Positions 44,519 through 53,702 of a stretch of 64,000 bases of DNA are shown piece after piece. Numbering within the stretch: position 1 is the first letter of the stretch; each line of letters begins with the position of its first letter. The notes beneath the pieces are model-generated. The model saw nothing but the letters and a program-made list of their open reading frames with translations, made no database searches and had not been told where the DNA came from. Source of the DNA: Devosia enhydra (GTDB lineage Bacteria; Pseudomonadota; Alphaproteobacteria; Rhizobiales; Devosiaceae); NCBI RefSeq assembly GCF_900119845.1, contig NZ_FPKU01000001.1:1831528-1895527 (forward strand), in the 5' to 3' direction. A program made the position numbers and the translations under genes.

Positions 44519-45820
44519 ATGCTGGCCGAATACGCCCTCCCCATCATGCTCGTCGTTCTGGTGGCCACCACGGTGGCCGGCCTGCCGATGGGCATCGCCA
44601 TGATCGCCTCGAGCGTGCTCTATCTCTTCATCTCGGGCCGCGACATCGGGCTGGGCGCCGAGATGGTGCTCAACGGCATCTTCGGTAATTTCGCCGCCGT
44701 GGCCGTGCCGCTCTTCATCTTTGCCGCCAACATCATGGATGCGGGCAAGATTTCAGACCGGCTGCTGCACTTCTGCCTCGCGCTTGTCGGGCGCAGCCCA
44801 GGCGGCATGGCGCAGGTGAACATCCTCACCAGCCTCATCTTTTCGGGCATGAGCGGTTCGGCCATTTCTGACGCGGCCGGGGTGGGCAAGGTCGTCAACG
44901 ACATGATGATGCGCGAGAACCGCTATCCGCCCGGCTATGCCGGCGCGCTGACGGCGGCAACCGCCGTGGTGGGGCCAATCTTCCCGCCCTCGATCCCGAT
45001 GGTCTATTACGCGCTGGTCTCGTCCGCCTCGATCGGAGCGCTGTTCCTCGGCGGCGTCGTCCCGGCCCTGCTCATCGTCGCCTTCCAGATGGTGGCGGCC
45101 TACTTCACGGCCAAGCGGCGCGGCTTTCCGGTTGAAGACGCCATTCCCTTCCGCCAGTTCCCGATGATCTTCCTCCGGGCCTTCCCGGCGCTGATGATGC
45201 CGGTGATCCTTCTGGGCGGCATCTATACCGGCGTCTTCACCCCGACCGAGGCCGCGGCCGTCTCGGCCTTCTACGCCCTGCTTCTGGCGCTCTTTGCCTA
45301 TCGCACACTCGGGCCCCGGAGCTTTTTCGCCGTGGTCTATGCGACGGTCAAGACCACGGCGGTGGTCTCCATCGTGCTCTGCGGCGCCTTCGTCTTCAAC
45401 TATGTCATCGCCGTCGAGCGCATTCCGCAGATGGTCTACGAGTTTTTCGCCTATTATCAGATGGAAGCGTGGCTGTTCCTGCTGCTGCTGAACATCCTCT
45501 TCCTGATCCTGGGCTGCTTTCTCGATGTTTCGACCATCCAGCTCGTCATCGTGCCGCTCTTCATCCCGACCGCGCTGGCGCTTGGCATCGACCTCGTGCA
45601 TCTGGGCGTCGTGCTGGTGCTCAACATGATGATCGGCCTCATCACCCCGCCGATGGGCATGCTGCTCTTCGTGATCAAGGCAGTGAACGGCATTCCGATC
45701 AGAGACATGATCAACGAGCTCTGGCCGCACCTGCTGCTTCTCGTGGCCGTGCTCTTTCTCATAACCTACATCCCCGACATCGTGCTCTGGCTGCCGCGAC
45801 AGGCCGGCGCGATGCAATGA
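44519..45820 (+). CDS. dctM: TRAP transporter large permease (DctM)
   Basis: A 433-residue permease with about twelve membrane segments, which moves substrate coupled to Na+ or H+. Family signatures are visible: SGMSGSAISDAAGVGKVV, YAGALTAATAVVGPIFPPSI, GVFTPTEAAAVSAFYAL and MMIGLITPPMGMLLFV. It ends at a bidirectional terminator. With dctP and dctQ it forms a complete transporter, probably for a sugar acid used by the divergent operon. Confidence 0.94.
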   Translation: MLAEYALPIMLVVLVATTVAGLPMGIAMIASSVLYLFISGRDIGLGAEMVLNGIFGNFAAVAVPLFIFAANIMDAGKISDRLLHFCLALVGRSPGGMAQVNILTSLIFSGMSGSAISDAAGVGKVVNDMMMRENRYPPGYAGALTAATAVVGPIFPPSIPMVYYALVSSASIGALFLGGVVPALLIVAFQMVAAYFTAKRRGFPVEDAIPFRQFPMIFLRAFPALMMPVILLGGIYTGVFTPTEAAAVSAFYALLLALFAYRTLGPRSFFAVVYATVKTTAVVSIVLCGAFVFNYVIAVERIPQMVYEFFAYYQMEAWLFLLLLNILFLILGCFLDVSTIQLVIVPLFIPTALALGIDLVHLGVVLVLNMMIGLITPPMGMLLFVIKAVNGIPIRDMINELWPHLLLLVAVLFLITYIPDIVLWLPRQAGAMQ

Positions 45821-45825
45821 GAAAA

Positions 45826-45847
45826 GGGGCCGGAATGATCCGGCCCC
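45826..45847. terminator. Bidirectional terminator between dctM and the M24 peptidase gene
   Basis: A 9-bp stem GGGGCCGGA/TCCGGCCCC with an ATGA loop. The plus-strand tail is TTCGCTTTT; the minus-strand tail is TTTTCTC. It lies six bases after dctM and about 25 bases after the convergent M24 peptidase gene. Confidence 0.85.
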
Positions 45848-45872
45848 TTCGCTTTTCGCAGCACCCTCGGGC

Positions 45873-47018
45873 TCAGTAGACGATCTTTTGCCCGATCACC
45901 GGGATCTCGCGGGGCGCGAGCCCCAGCGTCAGCAGGCGATAGCCGGTCTCGGTCACCACCAGCAGGTCCTCGGTGTGATAGGCGACGCGGTTCTCGTCGA
46001 AGGTCGAGGGCTCGATGTTGAACACCATGCCGGGCTTGAGCACGGTCTTCTCGCCGGCGCGCAGCATGGGCGCTTCGTGCAGTTCGAGCCCGAAGCTGTG
46101 GCCCACATGCGGCATGTAGAATTGCAGCCCGTGCTTTTTGAACTGGTCGCGGCAGAAAAAGAATACGTCCTCGGCGAGGATACCCGGGCGGATGATGTCG
46201 ATCGTCGCCGTCTCGATATCGATGAGGGTCGAATAGGTCTGCTTCTGGAGGTCGGTCGGGCTGCCGGCCGAATAGGTGCGGGCAAAATCCGATGACCAGG
46301 CACCATATTGCCCGCCCACATCGAAGCGGATGATGTCGCCTTCCGACACATGCGCCCAATCGAAGGCCGGCGCGTGGAAGAGATGGGTGTATTTGCCGCT
46401 GCCAAAGCACATGAAGGCCGTGCCGTCGGCACCGTTCGCGATCATGTTTGCGGCGATGCGGTCCGATATGACCTTCTCGGTCTCCCCCACCCGCGCCGCT
46501 TCCATGGCATCGAGCACCGCCTTGTGCGTGCCCTTGGCCGCCTTTTCGAGAATGGCGACCTCGGCATCCGACTTGTGGGCCCGGAACGCGCCGAGGGCCG
46601 CCGTCGTATCTACGAACTGGGCCTGCGGCAGGGCGTTGCGCAGGAGCATGAAGGCGGCCGCCGGCAGATAGTGCAGGTCGAGCCCGATGCGGCCCTTGCC
46701 CAACCCTTCGGCCCGCAGCTCCTCGGCGAAGCGCTCGACCGGCTGGTCGGTGAACTCCACATAGGTGCGGATATCAGAGATCGGCGTCTCGGAGGAGAGC
46801 AGGTTCTTTTCGAGGTTCACCACCACGAGGAACTGCTTGCCTGAGGCGGTCGTGACCGCAAAGCCATGCCGGGTGGGAATGGTGCGGGCGGTGGGCACAT
46901 GCGCGCCGGTGACATAGCCGAAATTTTCGGGCGACGTCGCGGCGATCGCCTCGAGGCCGAGCTCGCCGATGAGGCTCTGGACGTTTGCACCGGCGGCGGG
47001 GTTGAGGCCGTGGCTCAT
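45873..47018 (-). CDS. M24 family metallopeptidase (Xaa-Pro peptidase/creatinase-like)
   Basis: A 381-residue pita-bread-fold enzyme. The N-terminal creatinase-type domain (1-~150) leads to the catalytic domain with all five metal ligands present: Asp in IIRFDVGGQYG, Asp in SSDFARTY, His in MPHVGHSFGLELHE, Glu in VFNIEPS, and Glu in HTEDLLVV. Members cleave Xaa-Pro peptides or hydrolyse creatine or related amides. It is the last gene of a six-gene operon with a polar amino-acid ABC importer and a glutamate-cyclase-domain protein, so its substrate is probably a small imported amide or dipeptide. The start at 47018 is 16 bp after the preceding gene. Confidence 0.9.
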   Translation of the reverse strand: MSHGLNPAAGANVQSLIGELGLEAIAATSPENFGYVTGAHVPTARTIPTRHGFAVTTASGKQFLVVVNLEKNLLSSETPISDIRTYVEFTDQPVERFAEELRAEGLGKGRIGLDLHYLPAAAFMLLRNALPQAQFVDTTAALGAFRAHKSDAEVAILEKAAKGTHKAVLDAMEAARVGETEKVISDRIAANMIANGADGTAFMCFGSGKYTHLFHAPAFDWAHVSEGDIIRFDVGGQYGAWSSDFARTYSAGSPTDLQKQTYSTLIDIETATIDIIRPGILAEDVFFFCRDQFKKHGLQFYMPHVGHSFGLELHEAPMLRAGEKTVLKPGMVFNIEPSTFDENRVAYHTEDLLVVTETGYRLLTLGLAPREIPVIGQKIVY

Positions 47019-47034
47019 GGGATTTCCTTTATGC

Positions 47035-48054
47035 TCAGCGGCCGGCATAGCCGACGGGGACTTCGAGATTCTTGCGCACGATATTGCCCAGGATCTGCAC
47101 GATGGAGATCGAGGTCTCGCCATCGAGCCCGTCGACGAGGAAGTCGGCGGTGAACGCCGAGGCCTCGAGCACGCCGGCCTCGAAACAGCGCCGCAAAATG
47201 CGCTCTTCCATCTCGGGCGGATGCATCAGCTCGGGGCGCTTGAGGAGGAAAGCGAGGCACGCCTCGATGCCATAGGCACCCCAGTTCGAGGTCATGGCCG
47301 GCAGCACGAGATCGGCGGAAACCGTGGTGGCCAGTTTCTCGCCATGCGGCATGGTTGCGACCACGGTATCATAGATGGTGCCGAAGCCCAGTTCGTTGCC
47401 ATGGTCGCCGATACCGATGGTGAGCGCCCCGGCCGCCTTGGCCGCCGGCATGACACCTGAAATATCGACCAGCCCCTCATTGATGGCATTGGGCCCCGAC
47501 AGCGGCAGGCCCTTGGCGGCATAGATGGCGCCATCCTTGCCCGGCGACAGCCGCTCGCAACCGATGACGGCCGCCGGCTTCATCTCATCGACGATGCTCG
47601 CGATCCATCCGGGCACCGCGTACTGACTATCGGGCGCGATGGCGAAGGCGGCGCCCATTTTTTGGTCGCGCGCATGGACGAACTTGCGCAGGCCCAGCCC
47701 AGCAGCGGTCGCGGCCGCCGACATGACGTCGACATGGTTGGCTTCCATCACGAAGACCGGCACGGCGCCGAGCCCCTTCTGAAGCACCCGCGCCAGCGCG
47801 GCGGCGCCCGGAGGGCCATCGCTCTCGCCTTTTTCCATCGTCGGCACATAGCCGGCGCCCGTGACGATGAAGACCGTGTCGCCCGGCCTGATCCTGGCTT
47901 TCAGCGCCTCGGCGATGAGTGCCGTGAGCGGCCGACCGCCATGCAGGGTGCGTGCGGCTTTATAGAGCGGCGCGAGAATGCCATGCGGGCCGCCCCGGTT
48001 CTTGACCTCTATGGTGATCAGCTGGTCGACGGCTTCGCCGATATAGTCGGGCAT
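47035..48054 (-). CDS. Glutamate cyclase domain protein (DUF4392)
   Basis: A 339-residue protein of the DUF4392 / D-glutamate-cyclase C-terminal family. In mammals the related enzyme interconverts D-glutamate and 5-oxo-D-proline. Visible family segments are GDTVFIVTGAGYVPT near residue 60, FVMEANHVDVMSAAATAAGL, VIGCERLSPGKDGAIYAAKG, and the glycine-rich GIGDHGNELGFGTI motif. It is a stand-alone domain without the DUF1445 part of the eukaryotic enzyme. It lies between the ABC permease genes and the M24 peptidase with gaps of 17 and 16 bp. The cyclase activity is inferred only from the family. Confidence 0.85.
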   Translation of the reverse strand: MPDYIGEAVDQLITIEVKNRGGPHGILAPLYKAARTLHGGRPLTALIAEALKARIRPGDTVFIVTGAGYVPTMEKGESDGPPGAAALARVLQKGLGAVPVFVMEANHVDVMSAAATAAGLGLRKFVHARDQKMGAAFAIAPDSQYAVPGWIASIVDEMKPAAVIGCERLSPGKDGAIYAAKGLPLSGPNAINEGLVDISGVMPAAKAAGALTIGIGDHGNELGFGTIYDTVVATMPHGEKLATTVSADLVLPAMTSNWGAYGIEACLAFLLKRPELMHPPEMEERILRRCFEAGVLEASAFTADFLVDGLDGETSISIVQILGNIVRKNLEVPVGYAGR

Positions 48055-48071
48055 GAGACTTCCTTGAAAAT

Positions 48072-48743
48072 TCAGCGCCGGGCGATGGCGCGGCGCTCGA
48101 GCCGGGAGGCAAGGCGCACCGCCGGCCAGAGCAGGATGAGATAGATCACCGCCGCGGCGATCAGCGGCGTGGCGTTGTAAGTGTTGCCCTGGGCGATACG
48201 CGCGCTGCGCAAAAGCTCTGGCATCGCCACCACGGACGCCAGCGACGTCGCCTTGACAAGCTCGATGATGTTGCCGGTGAGCGGGGCCAGCACGTTGCGG
48301 ATCGCCTGGGGCAGGACGACATGGATCATCGCCTGCAACGGGGTAAGCCCGCTCGCAACCGCAGCCTCATACTGCCCGCGCGGGATGGACGCGATGCCGG
48401 CCCGGAAGATCTCGCCGAAATAGGCGGCCCCGTTGAGCGTCGCGGCAAGCACGAAGGACACGAATTCCGAAAAGCGGATGCCCAGGAACGGCAGGCCGAA
48501 GAAGATGAAGATGATGAGCACGAGCGGCGGAAAGGCGCGGAAGAGGTCGATATAGACCACCAGCAGCGCATTGAGCCATTTCTGCCGGAGATCGAACAGC
48601 ATGGCGATAACGAGGCCGGCGATCATCGCGAGCGGAACGATTGAGATACTGAGCCAGAGCGTCAGTATCAATCCGTTCTGGAGATAAGGAAGCGCCTGCC
48701 GCAGCACCGAGAGATTGAAATAGGACGAGATGATCTGGTCCAT
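48072..48743 (-). CDS. Polar amino-acid ABC transporter permease
   Basis: A 223-residue HisM/GlnP-type inner-membrane permease with five or six membrane segments (ALPYLQNGLILTLWLSISIV; LLVVYIDLFRAFPPLVLII). The EAA loop that docks on the ATPase is QYEAAVASGLTPLQAMIHVV. It is three bases downstream of a second permease of equal length, giving a heterodimeric channel. It is part of the operon running from 51099 to 45873. Confidence 0.93.
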   Translation of the reverse strand: MDQIISSYFNLSVLRQALPYLQNGLILTLWLSISIVPLAMIAGLVIAMLFDLRQKWLNALLVVYIDLFRAFPPLVLIIFIFFGLPFLGIRFSEFVSFVLAATLNGAAYFGEIFRAGIASIPRGQYEAAVASGLTPLQAMIHVVLPQAIRNVLAPLTGNIIELVKATSLASVVAMPELLRSARIAQGNTYNATPLIAAAVIYLILLWPAVRLASRLERRAIARR

Positions 48744-48746
48744 GGC

Positions 48747-49418
48747 TCAGCGGCCCTTGCCATAGTGATGTTCGAGATACCGGCTGAGAAACACCAGCGG
48801 CAGGAACATCAGGATGTAGAGGATGGCCGCAAGCGTCAGCGGCGTCGGATTGGCCAGCTGCGCCTGCTGGGTCGAGGCCTGGTTGAGGATCTCGGGCACC
48901 GAGACCGCCGAGGCGATGGCGGTATATTTGGTGATCGCGATGGTGCGGTTGGTCAGCGGCGGAATGACCATGCGGATCGCCTGCCCCAGAACCACATGGC
49001 GCAGCGTCTGGGTGAAGGTGAGGCCGGTCGAGCGCGCCGCCTCCCACTGCCCCGGATTGACCGCCGTGATGCCAGCCCAGAAGATCTCGAGCGAAAACGC
49101 CGCGAGGACGAGGCTCAGCGTGATCACGACGCTGGTGATCGACGAAAAGGTGATGCCCACCGATGGCAGCGCGAAATAGACCAGCATCAGGATCACGAGA
49201 GCCGGGATCGCGCGGAAGATGTCGGCAAAGGCGATGATGAAGATGTTGAGGATGCGGATCTGGAAGGCCCGCACCACCGCCAGCCCCAGCCCCAGCGTCA
49301 GCCCGCAGGCGATCACCATCAGCGCGATGCCGATGGTGAGCCAGAGCCCGTTGAGCAGGAACGGCAGGCTCTGCCGCATCACGTCGAGGTTGAAGAAGTA
49401 GCGGTAGATATTGTCCAT
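48747..49418 (-). CDS. Polar amino-acid ABC transporter permease
   Basis: A 223-residue HisQ/GlnP-type permease. N-terminal membrane segment SLPFLLNGLWLTIGIALMVI, ADIFRAIPALVILMLVYFAL, and the EAA loop QWEAARSTGLTFTQTLRHVV. The genes before and after are five and three bases away. It pairs with the downstream permease. Confidence 0.93.
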   Translation of the reverse strand: MDNIYRYFFNLDVMRQSLPFLLNGLWLTIGIALMVIACGLTLGLGLAVVRAFQIRILNIFIIAFADIFRAIPALVILMLVYFALPSVGITFSSITSVVITLSLVLAAFSLEIFWAGITAVNPGQWEAARSTGLTFTQTLRHVVLGQAIRMVIPPLTNRTIAITKYTAIASAVSVPEILNQASTQQAQLANPTPLTLAAILYILMFLPLVFLSRYLEHHYGKGR

Positions 49419-49423
49419 GGCCG

Positions 49424-50208
<785 letters not shown>

Positions 50209-50209
<1 letters not shown>

Positions 50210-51099
50210 CACTTGCAGGCAGGCGCGTGGTAGGCGGCGGCGTCATAGCCTTCGAAACCGACCGGCCCGATACCGACGAACACCTGGTTCATCACGGTAT
50301 CGACGCCCGGCGGCACGCCGAACCACTTCTGGTGGATTTCGGCGAACTTGCCGGTGAGCTTCATGCACTCGATGGCGCTCTCGACCGTGCCGAGGAATTC
50401 GGCATCGTCCTTGCGCAGGGCCAGACCGACCTGGGTCTGGGTGTTCATCACATAGGCCACCTTGATCTGGTCACCGGCCGAGGCGACGGTGTAGCGGCCG
50501 CGATAGACGTCGGTGAGGGCGGCATAGGCGCGGTTGGTAATCACCGCCTGCACGGCATCGGTGTCCTTGTCGTAGCGCTGAACCGACCAGCCGTATTTTT
50601 CAGCGTTCTCGGTCAGGTACTTGTCGGCGGTGCTGCCGCTGTTGGTGGCCACTTCCTTGCCGCGCAGAGTCTCGAGATCGGTGAAATCGGCCTCGCTGCC
50701 CTTGGTGATGAAGGCTTGGCCGTTGGAGACGAAGGCTTCGGTGAAGGCCATCTCCTTGGCGCGCTCGGCGGTGATGGCGATGGGCGAACCGATCAGCTCA
50801 TAGCGATTGGCAAAGAGGCCGGCAAAGATCGCCGAGAAATTGGTGTCGATCACCTCAATGCCCGGACGGCCAAGCTGGCGGGCGATCTCGTTCATCACGT
50901 CGACCTGGAAGCCCTCGGTCTTGCCGTCGGGCGACTGCATGGCCCAGGGCGCATAGCCCACATCCATGGCCACGACGAGCGGACCGGAGGCGTTGTGGCT
51001 GCCATCCTGGGCCGAGGCGGCCAGCGAGCCACCTGCGATCAACGCTGCCGAAGCCAGCGCCAGCCCCAGCCGGCGGAAGGATTTGGAAGTCCCGAACAT
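50209..51099 (-). CDS. Amino-acid ABC transporter substrate-binding protein
   Basis: A 296-residue periplasmic binding protein of family 3. Signal peptide within the first ~30 residues ([20 protein letters not shown]) with cleavage near SAQ. The type II fold shows [42 protein letters not shown] and a basic ligand-contact region [20 protein letters not shown]. It is the first gene of the six-gene operon. The 19-bp motif at 51225-51243 is about 125 bp upstream. The ligand is an amino acid or amino-acid-like ring compound; this is inference from the operon. Confidence 0.93.
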
Positions 51100-51495
51100 G
51101 ATTTGAAGTCCCCTGTGAGAACCCGCCGCGGAGCGGGCATGCCGATGAAATCTGCTGGCGGTGCGGGGCGAGAGTGCTGCCGCATCTCCACTGGCGCCGA
51201 GGGCGTCGATGGCAGCTATGCTAACGTATCCTGTTCGTATACGTCTAGTACACGTGCTGGAAATTTGCAGTCGAAGAGGCTGAAACGGAGTGGCGGCCGG
51301 CAGGACCCGAACCCCGCCGGGGAGGACGGGCAGCCTGCGAGACGCCCTCGCCGAGCAAGCGGCGGGCGGGTCTCGGGGCCAAAGAGGGGATGTTGCCGAT
51401 CTCGATTGGCTGATAAGCCGGCACGAAGCGCGCCGTGTGGCGCGTGCACATAACAGGGCTCACGCCTGACCCATCGCGCTGAGGAAGGACTGGAA
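51100..51495. other. Divergent promoter region between the SBP and SDR genes
   Basis: This 396-bp gap must hold promoters for both the ABC-importer operon (minus) and the SDR-amidohydrolase operon (plus). The only clear element is the motif at 51225-51243. A 97-codon open frame on the minus strand (51245-51538) overlaps the SDR start and looks non-coding. Confidence 0.6.
51225..51243. promoter_or_regulatory. 19-bp putative GntR operator, copy 1
   Basis: CGTATCCTGTTCGTATACG. It matches 16 of 19 bases of CGTATTCTTATCGTATACG at 54481-54499, upstream of the GntR gene. The right part, CGTATACG, is a perfect palindrome and the left CGTAT is a partial repeat of it. Confidence 0.65.
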
Positions 51496-52284
51496 ATGGA
51501 TCTTGGCATCGCTGGCAAGCATGCATTGGTGACGGCATCGAGCCGCGGGCTTGGGCTTGGCATTGCGCGCGCGATCGCGGCAGAAGGCGCCGAGGTGCTG
51601 CTCACCGGCCGCGACGCCGAAAAGCTCAAGGCCGAGGCCGCGACCCTTTCCAGCGAGACCGGCCGCACAGTGCCGTTCTTTGCCGCCGATCTCGCTTCTG
51701 CCGAAGGCCGGGCAGCGCTCGGCGCCGAGGCTGAACGGCTCTGGGGCGGGGTGGATATCCTCGTCAACAATACCGGCGGCCCGCCGAATATGCCGACGCT
51801 CTCCATTCCCTCCGACCAGTGGCTCTCGCATATCCAGTCGATGGTGCTGCCGGTAACCGAGCTTACGGCGCGCTTCGTGTCCGGCATGAAGGAGCGGGGC
51901 TGGGGCCGGATCCTGACCGTGGGTTCTTCCGGCGTCGTGCAGCCGATCCCGGGACTGGGCCTGTCGAACGCGCTGCGGGCCGCGATCCAGGGCTGGTCGA
52001 AGACGCTGTCGGCCGAGCTCGCGCCCGCCGGAATCACCGTCAACATGATCCTGCCGGGCCGTATCCACACCGAGCGCGTCGATCAGTTGGATGCGCTGGC
52101 CGCCGGCCGCACGGGCAAGACCGCCGAGGAAGTCGCCAAGGCCTCGCGGGCAACCATCGCCGCCGGCCGATACGGAAAAGTCGAGGAATTTGCGTCGGTT
52201 GCGGCGTTTCTCGTCAGCGCGCCGGCGAGCTATGTGACCGGGTCTTCGGTGCGTGTCGATGGCGGCATCATGAGGTCTGTGTAA
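51496..52284 (+). CDS. SDR family protein with altered catalytic residues
   Basis: A 262-residue short-chain dehydrogenase/reductase fold. The cofactor motif TASSRGLGLGIA is near residues 13-24, NNTGGPPN near 91, the catalytic-type Ser in VGSSGVVQ (144-145), and TGSSVRVDGGIMRSV at the C-terminus. The usual YxxxK is replaced: alignment through the following helix puts Ser157 at the Tyr position and Arg161 at the Lys position (LSNALRAAIQGW). Other SDRs with LSNxxR are known to me, so this is a subfamily trait rather than an error, but activity is uncertain. It overlaps the amidohydrolase gene by one base. Confidence 0.88.
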   Translation: MDLGIAGKHALVTASSRGLGLGIARAIAAEGAEVLLTGRDAEKLKAEAATLSSETGRTVPFFAADLASAEGRAALGAEAERLWGGVDILVNNTGGPPNMPTLSIPSDQWLSHIQSMVLPVTELTARFVSGMKERGWGRILTVGSSGVVQPIPGLGLSNALRAAIQGWSKTLSAELAPAGITVNMILPGRIHTERVDQLDALAAGRTGKTAEEVAKASRATIAAGRYGKVEEFASVAAFLVSAPASYVTGSSVRVDGGIMRSV

Positions 52285-53633
52285 TGAGCGCCCGCCCCGA
52301 TCTCGTCATCTGCGGAGATATCGTCACGCCCTCGGGCATTCTCGAGGGCGGCTGGCTGGCGATCACCGGCGGCACCATCACCGCCCTCGGCACCGGTGCG
52401 CCGCCGGAGGCCGGGCGGACGGAGCGTTACGGCAACGCGCTGGTGTTGCCCGGGGCGATCGATGGGCAGGTGCATGCGTGCAGTGCCGGGGGGCTGGCGG
52501 GGCTGAAGCCGACGACGCGGTCGGCGGCGGCGGGGGGCATCACGACCATCGTGGACATGCCCTATGACGACCCGGAGCCGTTGCAGACGCTGGCGGCGCT
52601 GAGCCGAAAAGTCGAGGCAATTGAAGAGCTTGCGAGTGTCGACGTGGCGCTTTACGCCACCGTTCCGCGCAAAAGCTGCGATGCGGTGCTCGATCTGGTG
52701 GCGGCTGGGTGCTGCGCGGTGAAGATCTCGCATTTCGAGAGCCACCCGACGCGGTTTCCCCGCATACCGATGGACGAAACCCTTGATCTGCTTGAGGTTT
52801 TGGCGCCGACAGATATTCCCGTCGGGCTCCATAACGAGGATCAGGAGATCGTGCTGGCCCGCATCGCGCGGTTCAAGGCCGAGGGGCGAATCGGGGCAGA
52901 GTACCACTCCCCGAGCCGCCCGGAAGCTGCCGAACTGGTTGATACAGCTGCGTTTTTGGAGCTTGGCGCAGTCACCGGCGCGCATGTGCACATCGTGCAT
53001 ATCTCGACGCCGAGGGGGTACGACCTCGTCCGCCACTATGCCGAAAGCGGGCATCGGGCGACCGGGGAAATGTGTGCCCACTACCTTCATTTCGATGCGG
53101 AAATCGACATTCCGCGGCTGGGCAATCTGCTCAAGGTGAACCCGCCGATTCGCGCCGGGGTGAAAGAACAGCTGTGGGATCGCTATCGGCGCGGCGACTT
53201 CGCCTTCATCTCGTCTGACCACGGCAGCTGGCCGCTGGAGCGCAAGCTGACGGCATCGGTGTTCGATGCCGGGGCGGGCATTACAGGCTTGGAAACATTG
53301 GTACTTTCGTACTTCACCGATCTCAGCGAACGCTTCGATGATCCGGCGCAGAGGCTGGCGCGCGACCTTTCGGAGAACCCGGCGAAGTTCTTCGGGCTCT
53401 ATCCCCGCAAAGGCGTGTTGCAGCCGGGTTCGGATGCAGATGTCACCATCCTGACACGCAGCACCGTGCAATTCGATGCTTCACGCACGCAGGACGGCCT
53501 GAATTGGAGCCCTTACGATAAAGAAATGTTCGCCGCCTCGATCGCGGCGACCTATGTGCGCGGCAAGCAGGTTTTCGATGGCAAAAACGTGGCGGAGGTG
53601 GCCGGACACGGCCGTTTCGTCCGCCGCCATTGA
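52284..53633 (+). CDS. Cyclic amidohydrolase (hydantoinase/allantoinase/dihydroorotase family)
   Basis: A 449-residue metal-dependent TIM-barrel hydrolase that opens cyclic amides. It begins with the small beta-domain (PDLVICGDIVTPSGILEGGW). The metal motif reads GAIDGQVHACS, so the first His of HxH is Gln62 and only His64 remains. Other ligands are present: carbamylated Lys147 (CCAVKISHF), His183 (GLHNEDQE), His239 (HIVHISTPRG) and Asp312 (SSDHGSWP). The Gln variant occurs in some dihydroorotase-like proteins. It is coupled to the SDR by a TAATG overlap and followed by a GC-rich hairpin. The ring substrate is unknown. Confidence 0.9.
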   Translation: MSARPDLVICGDIVTPSGILEGGWLAITGGTITALGTGAPPEAGRTERYGNALVLPGAIDGQVHACSAGGLAGLKPTTRSAAAGGITTIVDMPYDDPEPLQTLAALSRKVEAIEELASVDVALYATVPRKSCDAVLDLVAAGCCAVKISHFESHPTRFPRIPMDETLDLLEVLAPTDIPVGLHNEDQEIVLARIARFKAEGRIGAEYHSPSRPEAAELVDTAAFLELGAVTGAHVHIVHISTPRGYDLVRHYAESGHRATGEMCAHYLHFDAEIDIPRLGNLLKVNPPIRAGVKEQLWDRYRRGDFAFISSDHGSWPLERKLTASVFDAGAGITGLETLVLSYFTDLSERFDDPAQRLARDLSENPAKFFGLYPRKGVLQPGSDADVTILTRSTVQFDASRTQDGLNWSPYDKEMFAASIAATYVRGKQVFDGKNVAEVAGHGRFVRRH

Positions 53634-53651
53634 CGCTGTCTGACGACTGAC

Positions 53652-53674
53652 GGGGCGCGCCGACGACGCGCCCC
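53652..53674. other. GC-rich hairpin between convergent genes
   Basis: An 8-bp stem GGGGCGCG/CGCGCCCC with a 7-base loop lies 18 bases after the amidohydrolase stop and 29 bases before the end of the convergent GntR gene. Without a T-run it may be a weak terminator. Confidence 0.45.
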
Positions 53675-53702
53675 CTCCACCCTGCCCCGCCGGACGAGCG
53701 GG

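Noticed and set aside
51245-51538. 97-codon minus-strand frame in the divergent promoter region.
   Set aside because: It overlaps the SDR start, covers the putative operator region, and its product has no recognisable features.
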